Positions 37,179 to 46,059 of a stretch of 64,000 bases of DNA are shown piece after piece; position 1 is the stretch's first letter, and every line of letters starts with the position of its first letter. Both the position numbers and the translations under genes were made by a program. The notes below the pieces were generated by a model. The model was not told where the DNA came from, made no database searches, and saw only the letters and a list, made by a program, of their open reading frames with translations. This DNA comes from Candidatus Gastranaerophilales bacterium (GTDB lineage Bacteria; Cyanobacteriota; Vampirovibrionia; Gastranaerophilales; Gastranaerophilaceae), in assembly GCA_944326685.1 (NCBI GenBank), contig CALVEV010000006.1, positions 22,204 to 86,203 on the forward strand. Direction: 5' to 3'.

Positions 37179-37997
37179 ATGTGGGATTATTCAGATAAAG
37201 TAATGGATCATTATAGAAACCCAAGAAATGTGGGAAAGATTGACGATGCTGACTTAATTGGAGAGGCAGGATCTTTAGCTTGTGGTGATTCATTAAAATT
37301 ATTTATAAAATTAAAAGATGGAATAATTGTTGATGCTAAATTCCAAACATTTGGTTGCGGTTCTGCAGTTGCAAGTTCAAGTATACTTACAGAAATGATT
37401 ATTGGTAAATCTTTAGACGAAGTAAAGAAAATTACTAATAAAGATATTGCCGACCAATTAGGAGGTTTGCCTCCTGAAAAAATGCACTGTTCAGTAATGG
37501 GACATGAAGCATTAGAGGATGCATTAAAGAAATATTACGGAGATGATTATGTTGTCTTAAATGTTCCAGAAGGATCTGAAAAGGTGATTTGTACTTGTTT
37601 TAATGTAACAGAGCATCAAATCATTGAAGCTATTGAAGTTAATGGATTAACAACAGTTGATGAAATCACTAATTATACAAAAGCCGGTGGAGCTTGTGGA
37701 CGTTGTAAAGGCGCGATTAAGAAGATATTAGAAAAACATGCTCCTAAAAAAGAAACAAAATTATCAGCTGCTCAAATGATTTTAAAAATTAATAAAGTTA
37801 TTGAAACAGTCATTGCACCAGAGCTTCAAAAAGACGGTGGTGATATTGAATTAGTTGATATAGAAGATAATAAAGTATATGTAAAATTACAAGGCAGATG
37901 TTCAAGTTGTAAAAATTCAATTTTGACATTAAAGTCTTTTGTAGAAACTACATTACAAGATAAAGTTAGTGAAAATATAGAGGTTGTACAAGTTTAA
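37179..37997 (+). CDS. nifU: NifU-type Fe-S cluster scaffold, three-domain form
   Basis: Scaffold on which Fe-S clusters are built, 272 residues. Order: IscU-like domain (1-125) with three Cys (ACGDS, FGCGSA, MHCSVMG); BFD-like [2Fe-2S] domain (about 135-185) with CTCFNV and GACGRCKG; and C-terminal NfU domain (about 200-272) with CSSC. All expected cysteines are present. The gene precedes nifS by one base. No nitrogenase gene is nearby, so it is probably the general Fe-S assembly system, as in other anaerobes and epsilonproteobacteria. Confidence 0.95.
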   Translation: MWDYSDKVMDHYRNPRNVGKIDDADLIGEAGSLACGDSLKLFIKLKDGIIVDAKFQTFGCGSAVASSSILTEMIIGKSLDEVKKITNKDIADQLGGLPPEKMHCSVMGHEALEDALKKYYGDDYVVLNVPEGSEKVICTCFNVTEHQIIEAIEVNGLTTVDEITNYTKAGGACGRCKGAIKKILEKHAPKKETKLSAAQMILKINKVIETVIAPELQKDGGDIELVDIEDNKVYVKLQGRCSSCKNSILTLKSFVETTLQDKVSENIEVVQV

Positions 37998-37998
37998 T

Positions 37999-39186
37999 AT
38001 GGTTATTTATTTAGATAATAATGCAACAACAAAAGTTGATAAGAGAGTATTAGATGAAATGTTACCATACTTAGAAGATGAATATGCAAATCCATCTTCA
38101 ATGTATCAATTTAGTGTAAAATCATCTAAAGCAATAGCTCAAGCTAGAGCGCAAATGAAAGATTTCTTTGGAGCAAAAACTGAAAGAGAAGTAATATTTA
38201 CTTCTTGCGGTTCAGAGAGTGCCAATATGGCTATTAAAGGTGTACTAGCAGCTAATAAAAATAAACGTCATATTATAACAACTAAAGTAGAACATGCCTG
38301 TGTTTTAAATTTATATCAAACATTAGAAAAACAAGGATATGATGTTGACTATATTGGAGTTAATTCAAGTGGTGAGCTTGATATTGAAGAATTAAAGGAA
38401 AAAATTAAACCTGATACAGCTTTGGTGTCTATAATGTGGGCAAATAATGAAACTGGTGTGATATTCCCAGTTAAAGAAATTGCAGATATTATTAAATCAA
38501 AGAATCCTGATACAAAGTTTTTTGTAGATGGTGTTCAAGCAAGTGGAAAGTTAGATTTTGATTTAAAATCAACAAATATTGATTTATTGGGTGTATCTGG
38601 GCATAAATTTCATGCTCCAAAAGGTATTGGTGCATTATATGTTAAATCAGATGTTATAATTCCTCCATTAATAGTTGGCGGTCATCAAGAAAGAGGAATG
38701 AGGGCAGGAACAGAAAATGTACCTTATATTGTAGGTTTGGGTGTTGCAGCGACTTTAGCTCAAGATGCTCTAAAGTATGAGCTTACAGAAATAAAGAGAT
38801 TAAGAGATAAATTAGAAACTGGTATTTTAAAAAGAGTATTTAATGCTCGTTTGAATTCATCAATAAGTAATAGAGTTCCGAATACTTCAAATATTGGTTT
38901 TGAATATATTGAAGGTGAACTTATATTATTACACTTAAGTGATTTAGGTATTTGTGCAAGTTCAGGTAGTGCTTGTACATCAGGATCATTAGAACCTAGT
39001 CATGTGTTACGTGCAATGGGAGTACCTTTTACAGCTCTTCATGGTAGTATAAGATTTAGTTTAAGTCGCTATACTACAGAAGAAGATATTGACTATACTT
39101 TAGAAAAGCTTCCAGGAGTTATTGAAAAAATAGTTAATTTATCTCCTTATCAAGATGAATTAAACCATTTAAGAAACAGTAAATAA
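37999..39186 (+). CDS. nifS: Cysteine desulfurase, NifS/IscS type
   Basis: PLP enzyme of 395 residues that supplies sulfur from cysteine to NifU. The N-terminal YLDNNATT, the PLP lysine in GVSGHKFHAPKGIGALY and the active-site cysteine in CASSGSACTSGSLEPSHVL are present. The longer loop around that cysteine fits the NifS/IscS class. ATG 37999 immediately follows the nifU stop (TAATATG), so translation is coupled. A TTG at 37984 is in frame but unnecessary. Confidence 0.95.
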   Translation: MVIYLDNNATTKVDKRVLDEMLPYLEDEYANPSSMYQFSVKSSKAIAQARAQMKDFFGAKTEREVIFTSCGSESANMAIKGVLAANKNKRHIITTKVEHACVLNLYQTLEKQGYDVDYIGVNSSGELDIEELKEKIKPDTALVSIMWANNETGVIFPVKEIADIIKSKNPDTKFFVDGVQASGKLDFDLKSTNIDLLGVSGHKFHAPKGIGALYVKSDVIIPPLIVGGHQERGMRAGTENVPYIVGLGVAATLAQDALKYELTEIKRLRDKLETGILKRVFNARLNSSISNRVPNTSNIGFEYIEGELILLHLSDLGICASSGSACTSGSLEPSHVLRAMGVPFTALHGSIRFSLSRYTTEEDIDYTLEKLPGVIEKIVNLSPYQDELNHLRNSK

Positions 39187-39190
39187 TTAA

Positions 39191-39216
39191 AAAGCCGGTA
39201 TTATCATACCGGCTTT
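39191..39216 (+). terminator. Terminator of nifU-nifS
   Basis: AAAGCCGGTA (39191-39200) with TACCGGCTTT (39207-39216), a perfect 10-bp stem 4 nt after nifS. A second 10-bp hairpin (39218-39227 with 39232-39241) follows directly and also lies at the end of the small minus-strand gene. Confidence 0.75.
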
Positions 39217-39264
39217 CGGATTTTATTTTACAATAAAATCCTTGTATTGATTGATACACATATC

Positions 39265-39396
39265 CTATTCAAGTCTTGATTCGTATTGATAAATTTTAAA
39301 TACAATATAATCAATCTTCTCCTTTAGCCATTTGCACCATAGTGCAAATTCTGTTTTTAAATCTGTGGCTCCCGGCCAAAATGTGCTTTGGTACAT
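39265..39396 (-). CDS. Small protein of 43 residues, Trp-rich, unknown function
   Basis: The minus strand encodes 43 residues, MYQSTFWPGATDLKTEFALW then CKWLKEKIDYIVFKIYQYES RLE. AAAGGAG lies about 10 nt before the ATG. It has three Trp and an amphipathic helical second half, with no signal peptide. It fills part of a gap of about 530 bases and ends next to two hairpins. No family recognised. Confidence 0.55.
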   Translation of the reverse strand: MYQSTFWPGATDLKTEFALWCKWLKEKIDYIVFKIYQYESRLE

Positions 39397-39559
39397 ATTA
39401 TAAATACTCCTTTACACTACATATCCATTTTTTATTACGGAATATAATAAAGATACTTTAGAAATATTAGATATAATTTTACAAAACTTTACAATAATAA
39501 GTGTAAAAAATACCTCATTTCAGAATGTAACAAATCACTCGTAGAGAGAAATTTACCCC

Positions 39560-39588
39560 TTGATAAATATTTTATATATATGTAAAAT
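39560..39588 (+). promoter_or_regulatory. Candidate promoter upstream of the Ycf45-like gene
   Basis: TTGATA (39560-39565), a 17-nt spacer and TAAAAT (39583-39588), with TTTACCCC immediately upstream of the -35. A second -10-like TGTTATAAT ends at 39695, close to the ribosome binding site AAGGAG (39701-39706). Confidence 0.6.
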
Positions 39589-39715
39589 ATAAGTGTAAGG
39601 CATTTGAATTTTACGGACAAAATTCCCCCAAAAAATTGATTTATCGATTCAAAACTTCTTAAGTATATATGCAAAATTAAAAAATATGTTATAATCCTAA
39701 AAGGAGTGATGATAA

Positions 39716-41347
39716 TTGATGAACAATTTGCAGTTGCAGAACGATCTCGAAAAACTTTTAGCAATAATGCCAGAAAAAGTAACGAGGAACGTATCGGTTG
39801 AGTCATTGGAAGACGTGATAGAGATTGTGTTGGACATCGGTAGACGACCCGAAGTAAGAAAAGCAGATGGTAGCATAATGCAGCTAGGGGATTCTACGGT
39901 CACATCAGAGGATATATTGCATGTCACAGGTTTCCTACAAGATTTCACCAAAGACAACAGGTCTGGCATACCTGGAACATTACACAGAATAAGTGCCATA
40001 AGAAATAGACAAGATAAGATAGTCGGATTGACTTGTAGAATTGGTAGAGTAGTAACAGGGACGATAGCTTGTATAAAAGATTTTTGTACAATGGGTAAGA
40101 GTATATTATTTTTAGGTCGTCCAGGGGTTGGTAAGACAACAAAATTGCGTGAGATATCACGTTTAGTTGCTGATGAGTTACATAAAAGAGTTGTAGTAGT
40201 TGATACATCAAACGAAATTGCAGGTGATGGAGATGTTCCTCACGCAGCTATTGGTTCTGCTCGTAGAATGCAAGTTAAACAACCGGAATATCAAAAAGAT
40301 ATAATGATAGAAGCAGTTGAAAACCATACACCTGAAGTTATTGTAGTTGATGAAATAGGTACTGAGGCAGAGGCCCAAGCTGCAAGAACAATAGCAGAAC
40401 GTGGTGTAATGTTGATTGCAACCGCCCATGGTAATTCATTGGAAAGTTTAATTAAGAACCCAACTTTATCTGATTTAGTTGGAGGTATTCAGTCTGTAAC
40501 ATTAGGTGATGATGAGGCAAAAAGAAGAGCTTCTCAAAAAACTGTATTAGAAAGAGAAAAACAGCCTACTTTTGATATTGTTATTGAAATTATAGATAGA
40601 AATACTCTTGCTGTTTATAAAGATGCTGCAGAGGCAGTTGATTATATTTTAAGAGGTTGGCCAATCAGACCTGAAATAAGAAAAGTCGATAAAGAGTATA
40701 ATTTAGAAACAATTCCAAAGGTTGAAGAAAATAAGACCAATATAGTACAAGAAATAAATAATTTAGAGCAAAAAATACTTCCACAAGCAGAAGATAGTTT
40801 AAAATTTTCTTTCTCAAGAAAAGAGTATGTTGAATCAGTAAAACCAATGAAAAAAATCTATTTATATGCAGTATCAAGAAGTATTGTAGAGAAAGTAATT
40901 GAAAGACTTGATTTAAATGCTGAATTAACAAGAAATGTTGAGGATGCTGATATTGTTTTAGCTCATAAGAATTTTGCCAAAGGTGGTGCAAAGGTATTAA
41001 ATACTGCTAATACATATAGGATTCAAATATTCTATATTAAAACTAATTCTATGGCACAAATTCAAAAAGTTCTTAAAGAAGCATTGGATATTCAAGATGC
41101 ATCAGAGGTATTGCACGGATATTATGATGATGTTGAACGAGCGCTTGATGAAGCTAAAATTGCCATCAATAAAATATTAGCAGGAGCTCAGCATATTGAA
41201 CTTAATCCTCAAAATCAGCAAATTCGAAAGTTACAACACGAGTTGGTTGAACAACATAATCTTGAAAGCCGTTCAGTAGGTGAAGGTGAAAATCGTCACT
41301 TGAGAATTGTTGGTGGAAAAGATTTTGGAGATGATAAAGCAAGCTAG
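39716..41347 (+). CDS. Ycf45-like AAA ATPase with R3H nucleic-acid-binding domain
   Basis: A protein of about 543 residues related to Ycf45 of cyanobacteria and plastids and to the SpoIIIAA-type ATPases. The ATPase core (about 90-280) has Walker A GRPGVGKTTKLREI, Walker B EVIVVDEIG and the sensor-like LIATAHGNS. A linker follows. The C-terminal R3H domain (about 500-535) shows RKLQHELVEQHNLESRSVGE. It probably acts in the cytosol on single-stranded nucleic acid. The start is TTG 39716 or ATG 39719 after AAGGAG. Its presence supports cyanobacterial-lineage affinity. Confidence 0.9.
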   Translation: MMNNLQLQNDLEKLLAIMPEKVTRNVSVESLEDVIEIVLDIGRRPEVRKADGSIMQLGDSTVTSEDILHVTGFLQDFTKDNRSGIPGTLHRISAIRNRQDKIVGLTCRIGRVVTGTIACIKDFCTMGKSILFLGRPGVGKTTKLREISRLVADELHKRVVVVDTSNEIAGDGDVPHAAIGSARRMQVKQPEYQKDIMIEAVENHTPEVIVVDEIGTEAEAQAARTIAERGVMLIATAHGNSLESLIKNPTLSDLVGGIQSVTLGDDEAKRRASQKTVLEREKQPTFDIVIEIIDRNTLAVYKDAAEAVDYILRGWPIRPEIRKVDKEYNLETIPKVEENKTNIVQEINNLEQKILPQAEDSLKFSFSRKEYVESVKPMKKIYLYAVSRSIVEKVIERLDLNAELTRNVEDADIVLAHKNFAKGGAKVLNTANTYRIQIFYIKTNSMAQIQKVLKEALDIQDASEVLHGYYDDVERALDEAKIAINKILAGAQHIELNPQNQQIRKLQHELVEQHNLESRSVGEGENRHLRIVGGKDFGDDKAS

Positions 41348-41364
41348 ATTATTAAATAAGATTA

Positions 41365-41373
41365 TGCTACAAT
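41365..41373 (+). promoter_or_regulatory. Extended -10 for a probably leaderless ribE transcript
   Basis: TGC TACAAT followed by TCTTGT and the ribE ATG at 41380, exactly 6 nt. There is no Shine-Dalgarno sequence and no room for an FMN riboswitch. Confidence 0.6.
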
Positions 41374-41379
41374 TCTTGT

Positions 41380-42009
41380 ATGTTTACAGGAATTGTAGAA
41401 GAAATTGGACATATAAATTCTGTTAACAAGGATTCAATATCTGTATCTTGTAAAAAAATTTTAGAAGATATAAATATTGGTGATAGTATAGCTGTTAATG
41501 GTGTATGTCTTACTGTAACATCATTTGATAATAGTAGTTTTAATGCTGATGTGTCTTATGAAACAATGCGTGTAACAAAGCTTGGAGATTTACAAGTAAA
41601 TGATTCTGTAAATCTTGAACGAGCAATGCTTGCAACTTCCAGATTTGGAGGACACATAGTTTCAGGACATATTGATTGTGTAGGAAAAATTCTTGATATA
41701 AATAAGAATGGAAACTTTTATGAGTTAAATATATCTATTCCTGATGGTAATGCTCAGTATATAATTAAAAAGGGGTCAATCACAATTGATGGAATAAGCC
41801 TTACAATATATGATTTAACAAATAATAGTGTCAAAATTGCAGTAATACCTCATACTTTTGAAAATACAAATTTAAAAACCTTAAAAACTAATAGTTTTGT
41901 AAATATTGAGTTTGATATTTTGGGGAAGTATGTTGAAAAAAAATTATTAATGAACGATAATAAAAGCAATATAACTGAAAATTTTTTAAAAGAAAATGGT
42001 TTTATATAG
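41380..42009 (+). CDS. ribE: Riboflavin synthase, alpha subunit
   Basis: Dismutates two 6,7-dimethyl-8-ribityllumazine molecules to riboflavin. The 209 residues contain the two lumazine-binding barrels: MFTGIVEEIGHI and GDSIAVNGVCLTVTSFD in the first, SGHIDCVGKI and GSITIDGISLTIYDL in the second. The stop abuts the ribBA ATG, so the genes are co-translated. ribD and ribH are not in the window. Confidence 0.96.
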   Translation: MFTGIVEEIGHINSVNKDSISVSCKKILEDINIGDSIAVNGVCLTVTSFDNSSFNADVSYETMRVTKLGDLQVNDSVNLERAMLATSRFGGHIVSGHIDCVGKILDINKNGNFYELNISIPDGNAQYIIKKGSITIDGISLTIYDLTNNSVKIAVIPHTFENTNLKTLKTNSFVNIEFDILGKYVEKKLLMNDNKSNITENFLKENGFI

Positions 42010-43218
42010 ATGACAGAATTCAGATTTGACAACATAGAAGAAGCAATAGAAGATTTTAAGCTAGGAAAGCCTTTAATAGTAGCAGATGATGAATCGCGAG
42101 AAAATGAAGGAGATTTAATTTGTTCAGGGCAAATGGTTACTCCTGAAATTATTAATTTTATGGCTCAAGAAGCAAGAGGATTAATATGTTTGGCAATGTC
42201 ATCAGAAATAGCTGAAAAATTAGATTTACCTCAAATGGTAGAGCAAAATAGTGACAGAATGAAAACAGCATTTACTATAAGTATTGATGCTGCAGAAAAA
42301 TATGGGGTTACAACAGGTATTTCAGCTTACGATAGAGCAAAAACTATTGAGGTTGCACTTGCTCCTGATGCACAACCTTCAGATTTAAGACGTCCAGGAC
42401 ATTTGTTCCCTTGTGTAGCAAGACAAGGGGGAGTATTGCAAAGAACTGGACATACAGAAGCTGTTGTTGATTTAGCAAGATTAGCAGGCCATATTCCTGC
42501 TGGACCTATGTGCGAAATTATGACAGAAGATGGTCATATGGCTCGTAGAGATGAATTAAGAGCTTTTGCTGATAAGCATAATATTAAGTTCATTTCTGTT
42601 GCAGATTTAATTTCATACAGATTGCAATCAGAAAAATTGATAGAACGTTCTGCTGTTGCTGATTTACCTACTCAGTTTGGTCATTTTAAAATATATGGTT
42701 ATACAAATTTATTAACAAAAGATGAGCATATTGCAGTTGTTAAAGATGATTTATCAAATAAAGTGCCTTTAATTCGTGTTCATAGCGAATGTTTTACAGG
42801 TGATGTATTACATAGTTTGAGGTGTGATTGCAATGATCAATTACATGCAGCATTAAGAATGATTGAAGAATACGGCAAAGGTGCAGTTGTGTATATAAGA
42901 AATCACGAAGGGCGTGGTATTGGCTTAGTAAATAAAATAAAAGCTTATGCTCTTCAAGATAATGGTCAAGATACGATTGATGCCAATTTATCATTAGGCT
43001 TCCCTGAAGATTTGAGAGATTATGGTGTTGGTGCTCAAATTATAAGGGATTTAGGTTTTAATAATTTTAATTTATTAACTAATAATCCTAAGAAAATCAT
43101 TGGTTTAAAAGGTTATGGCTTAACTATAAATGAAGTTGTAAATATAAAAACAGAAATTAATTCATATAATGAACGTTATATGACAACTAAAAAAGAAAAA
43201 ATGCATCATATGTTATAA
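42010..43218 (+). CDS. ribBA: Bifunctional DHBP synthase / GTP cyclohydrolase II
   Basis: Two riboflavin-pathway enzymes in 402 residues. The RibB part (1-200) has ADDESRENEGDLI, RPGHLFPCVARQGGVLQRTG and HTEAVVDLARLAG. The RibA part (205-402) has the zinc site CFTGDVLHSLRCDC, RNHEGRGIGL, and NPKKIIGL near the C-terminus. It forms both ribulose-5-phosphate- and GTP-derived precursors of riboflavin. It starts on the base after the ribE stop. Confidence 0.97.
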   Translation: MTEFRFDNIEEAIEDFKLGKPLIVADDESRENEGDLICSGQMVTPEIINFMAQEARGLICLAMSSEIAEKLDLPQMVEQNSDRMKTAFTISIDAAEKYGVTTGISAYDRAKTIEVALAPDAQPSDLRRPGHLFPCVARQGGVLQRTGHTEAVVDLARLAGHIPAGPMCEIMTEDGHMARRDELRAFADKHNIKFISVADLISYRLQSEKLIERSAVADLPTQFGHFKIYGYTNLLTKDEHIAVVKDDLSNKVPLIRVHSECFTGDVLHSLRCDCNDQLHAALRMIEEYGKGAVVYIRNHEGRGIGLVNKIKAYALQDNGQDTIDANLSLGFPEDLRDYGVGAQIIRDLGFNNFNLLTNNPKKIIGLKGYGLTINEVVNIKTEINSYNERYMTTKKEKMHHML

Positions 43219-43228
43219 GGAATTAATT

Positions 43229-44218
43229 ATGCAAGAAACAACATATCAAGTAGAATTTTTACAAGAAGATAAATATAAATTATTTAAAGGTGTTTATTCT
43301 GATTTTATAAATCATGCGGTATCAGATTACAGATTTGAACTTGCACCATTAACATATGATGAATTTATTGATGCCGTTTCTAAAAAACTTATACATTGCA
43401 TAGTTTTATTAGAAAATATGATTCCAACAGCATTTTTAGTTTATTCAACTGCAATATCTGAATCAGTAGAATTAAATTTAATTCATTGTTTAGGTATGGA
43501 AGATTTGATAACTAAACGTAATCAGTTAATGAAATTTTTTATGGAGAATACAAAAGAAGAACGTAAAAATTCTGTTGTTTGTTATCCAATGTTAGGATCT
43601 CAAGGGGAGTATACTCCTGATATTGCTCATTTTGGTTTTAAGTTTGTGGGGTTAATAGTATTAAGATATCTTATGAATGATTCATTATCTTCAATGATTT
43701 TAGACAATATAGATACGACTAAAATGGATCCAAAATATGAATTAGTATCATGGAATAGCAAGTATTTAGAATCTGCAGTTAATATAATTCACGAAACATT
43801 TAAGCAAACATCAGATGCTTTATTTGATCAACGTTTTACAACATTAGATGGAACAAGAGATATTGTTGATAAAATAGTAAACAGTATTTATGGAGAGTTT
43901 TTACCAAGTGCAACTACTGTACTTTTATGTGAAGGTGAGCCTGTTGGTTATGCATTTGCCAATGTTACAGGTGGTAAAATTGCAAATATTCCATTAGTCG
44001 GTGTACTTGAACAACATAGAGGTACTGGTTTATCAGTTTTAATGTTGCAAAGAGTTATGAAAACTATTATTGAAAGTATGCGTCAAGGCAAATATAATTT
44101 CTCTGAAGTAAATGTAACTACTGAAACTGATAATTTTGGAGCTTTAAGAATGTATAGAACAGTTGGTTTCAGAGAAGACTATTCTTATACTCAAGCATAT
44201 TTACCTCGTGAAAACTAA
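43229..44218 (+). CDS. GNAT-family N-acetyltransferase
   Basis: A protein of 329 residues with two GNAT-like halves. The second (about 180-329) contains the acetyl-CoA loop GVLEQHRGTGLSVLML (usual Q/RxxGxG/A) and VTTETDNFGALRMYRTVGFR, the classic end of the fold. The first half is divergent and may hold a pseudo-domain. It follows ribBA by 10 nt with AAGGAA, so it is probably cotranscribed. The substrate is unknown. Confidence 0.87.
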   Translation: MQETTYQVEFLQEDKYKLFKGVYSDFINHAVSDYRFELAPLTYDEFIDAVSKKLIHCIVLLENMIPTAFLVYSTAISESVELNLIHCLGMEDLITKRNQLMKFFMENTKEERKNSVVCYPMLGSQGEYTPDIAHFGFKFVGLIVLRYLMNDSLSSMILDNIDTTKMDPKYELVSWNSKYLESAVNIIHETFKQTSDALFDQRFTTLDGTRDIVDKIVNSIYGEFLPSATTVLLCEGEPVGYAFANVTGGKIANIPLVGVLEQHRGTGLSVLMLQRVMKTIIESMRQGKYNFSEVNVTTETDNFGALRMYRTVGFREDYSYTQAYLPREN

Positions 44219-44219
44219 T

Positions 44220-44555
44220 TTATTTATCAGTATTTGGTTTAACAGTTGGAACAGCACCTTTTATTACATAAGGTCTTGCAAATGCCCAAGTTCCGTACGT
44301 TGATAGAGCTAAACCTGCTAAATTTAATCCGGTTTTAAGTTTAGATGGCTTTTTAATTAAATTAGCACTTGCTGCTAATGTTGTACCAAACATAATACCT
44401 AAATAACCTTTAAATATTGTTCTTGGAACAGCAATACAGTCAGCCATATCTGTTGAATTTTTTAATTTTGTTTCAAATTTATCAGTCAAATGTTTTTTCT
44501 TTGGCTGATTTGTATTTTGGATGTTATTAAAATTATTAATACTTTGTACAGTCAT
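44220..44555 (-). CDS. Small membrane protein of unknown function
   Basis: A protein of 111 residues from ATG 44555 (MTVQSINNFNNIQNTNQPKK); an ATG at 44573 would add six residues. The N-terminus is Asn-rich, and two hydrophobic segments (IFKGYLGIMFGTTLAASA and TGLNLAGLALSTYGTWAFA) are likely membrane helices. There is no Sec cleavage site and no clear ribosome binding site. FKGYLGI occurs internally, not at the N-terminus. It is tail-to-tail with the acetyltransferase gene. Confidence 0.65.
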   Translation of the reverse strand: MTVQSINNFNNIQNTNQPKKKHLTDKFETKLKNSTDMADCIAVPRTIFKGYLGIMFGTTLAASANLIKKPSKLKTGLNLAGLALSTYGTWAFARPYVIKGAVPTVKPNTDK

Positions 44556-44686
44556 ATTGTAATAAAACATCATAAATAAAAAATTAAATAGTATGTTACA
44601 AATTGTAAATAGAATTTTATAAAAAAGTCAATTTCTTATTATCAAAAAACTTTATATATATACGGGAATATTATGGGGATTAATTA

Positions 44687-45502
44687 ATGTTTGGATTAAG
44701 TGTAAGAAATAATAATCAAACACAGGAAACAACATTCGGAATGACTGTTGTTTCTCGTCCTCAATCTCAAAAAACAAATAATTCAGAAGAACCAAAAACT
44801 GCATATCAAAAACGTAAAGAAGTTCAAGAAACTAATTTAGAAAAATTAAAAGAAGATTTAAAACGTGAAAACGAACAATACGAACAAATGTTACAACGTT
44901 CTTTAGAAGAACAACAAAGAGCATTATTTGGTTATGAAGACAGTTTTATAGAAGATCCATTAACACATCAATTAAACTTAGCATATATTGCAACTACTGC
45001 TGGGTATCAATCAGGTCACAGATATAACGCTGTAAAAGGTTCTTTTGATGCAGCAAGTGTTAATTTTAATAAAAATAACAATGCTATAAGTTTTGATGAT
45101 TTGAAAGCAAAAGGTTATAAATATTCAATATCAAATGGTCAAAAATTTGCAAAAGATGTTGCTAGTCATTCAGTAGGTTTTACAGGGAAATGTTCAACAT
45201 ATGTAAGACAAGCTCTTCAAAGAACAGGTTTATATAATGGTCATACTGCATCAGCTTACCAAATGGGAGCAGTATTAGCAAACAATAAGAATTTCCAAGA
45301 AGTATCTGCTTCAAGTGTTGATTTGAAAAATTTACCTGCAGGATGTATTGTTGTTTATGATAAAGGTGCAGCAGGATACAATTCCCAACATGGACATATT
45401 GAGGTTACTTTAGGAGATGGTACAGCTTGTAGTGATGGTCGTACATACAATCAAAGAACAGCTCAAAATATGAGAATATTTGTTCCTGTAGAACAAGCTT
45501 AG
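44687..45502 (+). CDS. CHAP-domain cysteine hydrolase without Sec signal, with N-terminal TTFGM signature
   Basis: A protein of 271 residues. Residues 14-19 (ETTFGM) carry the F-G/A signature. A Glu/Gln/Lys-rich coiled coil follows (about 35-85). The C-terminal domain (about 160-271) matches CHAP or NlpC/P60-like peptidoglycan hydrolases: catalytic C169 in TGKCSTYVRQAL, and H237 in QHGHIEVTLG. Such enzymes cut peptidoglycan and normally need export, but no signal peptide is present. It overlaps the convergent coaE by 4 nt. Confidence 0.82.
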   Translation: MFGLSVRNNNQTQETTFGMTVVSRPQSQKTNNSEEPKTAYQKRKEVQETNLEKLKEDLKRENEQYEQMLQRSLEEQQRALFGYEDSFIEDPLTHQLNLAYIATTAGYQSGHRYNAVKGSFDAASVNFNKNNNAISFDDLKAKGYKYSISNGQKFAKDVASHSVGFTGKCSTYVRQALQRTGLYNGHTASAYQMGAVLANNKNFQEVSASSVDLKNLPAGCIVVYDKGAAGYNSQHGHIEVTLGDGTACSDGRTYNQRTAQNMRIFVPVEQA

Positions 45503-46059
45503 AATAATTTTTGAAGTTCTATTTCTAAATCGTTTAATGTTGTTTCATTGTTGATTGTATGATTACATTTTGAAGCTTTTTCATCTTGGGGTAGTTGAGA
45601 ATCTATTCGAAGCTGAGCTTCTTCTTTCGTAAGATTATTTCTAGTCATTAATCTTTCAAGTCTTAGGTTATCATTACAATAAATTAGGATTATTTCATCA
45701 AACAAATCTTGCATGTTTGCTTCAAATAATAGTGGGATAATTATGAATATATATTTTTCTTGAGAATATTCATTAAATAATCTATTAATTTCTTGTTTTA
45801 CAAGAGGATGGATTATATTTTCTAGTTTAGTTTTTAAATCCTTATTGTTAAAAACAATATTTCCTAATTTTTTTCTTGAAATTTTTGAATCCTCTAAAAT
45901 ATCGTAATCTTTAAAGGCTTCAATAACTTCTTTGGAATTATTTAGAATATCATGTGCAATATCATCAGTATCAAATACTTGATATCCCATATTTTTTAAA
46001 ATATTTCCAGCTTGGGATTTACCTGATGCTATATTACCTGTAATTGCAATTTTTTTCAT
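45499..46059 (-). CDS. coaE: Dephospho-CoA kinase
   Basis: Last step of coenzyme A synthesis. The 186 residues have the P-loop GNIASGKSQAGNIL (usual GxxGSGKS; alanine replaces glycine at one position), DTDDIAHDIL, IIPLLFEANMQDLFDEIILI and LMTRNNLTKEEAQLRIDSQL. The gene is third in a tight minus-strand operon, overlapping the pseudouridine synthase stop by one base. Confidence 0.95.
   Translation of the reverse strand: MKKIAITGNIASGKSQAGNILKNMGYQVFDTDDIAHDILNNSKEVIEAFKDYDILEDSKISRKKLGNIVFNNKDLKTKLENIIHPLVKQEINRLFNEYSQEKYIFIIIPLLFEANMQDLFDEIILIYCNDNLRLERLMTRNNLTKEEAQLRIDSQLPQDEKASKCNHTINNETTLNDLEIELQKLF

Noticed and set aside
37179..39186. Nitrogen fixation locus
   Set aside because: NifU/NifS here have no nitrogenase or cofactor genes nearby and this pair serves general Fe-S assembly in many anaerobes.
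41348..41379. FMN riboswitch before ribE
   Set aside because: Only 32 nt separate the genes and the -10 element leaves no leader.
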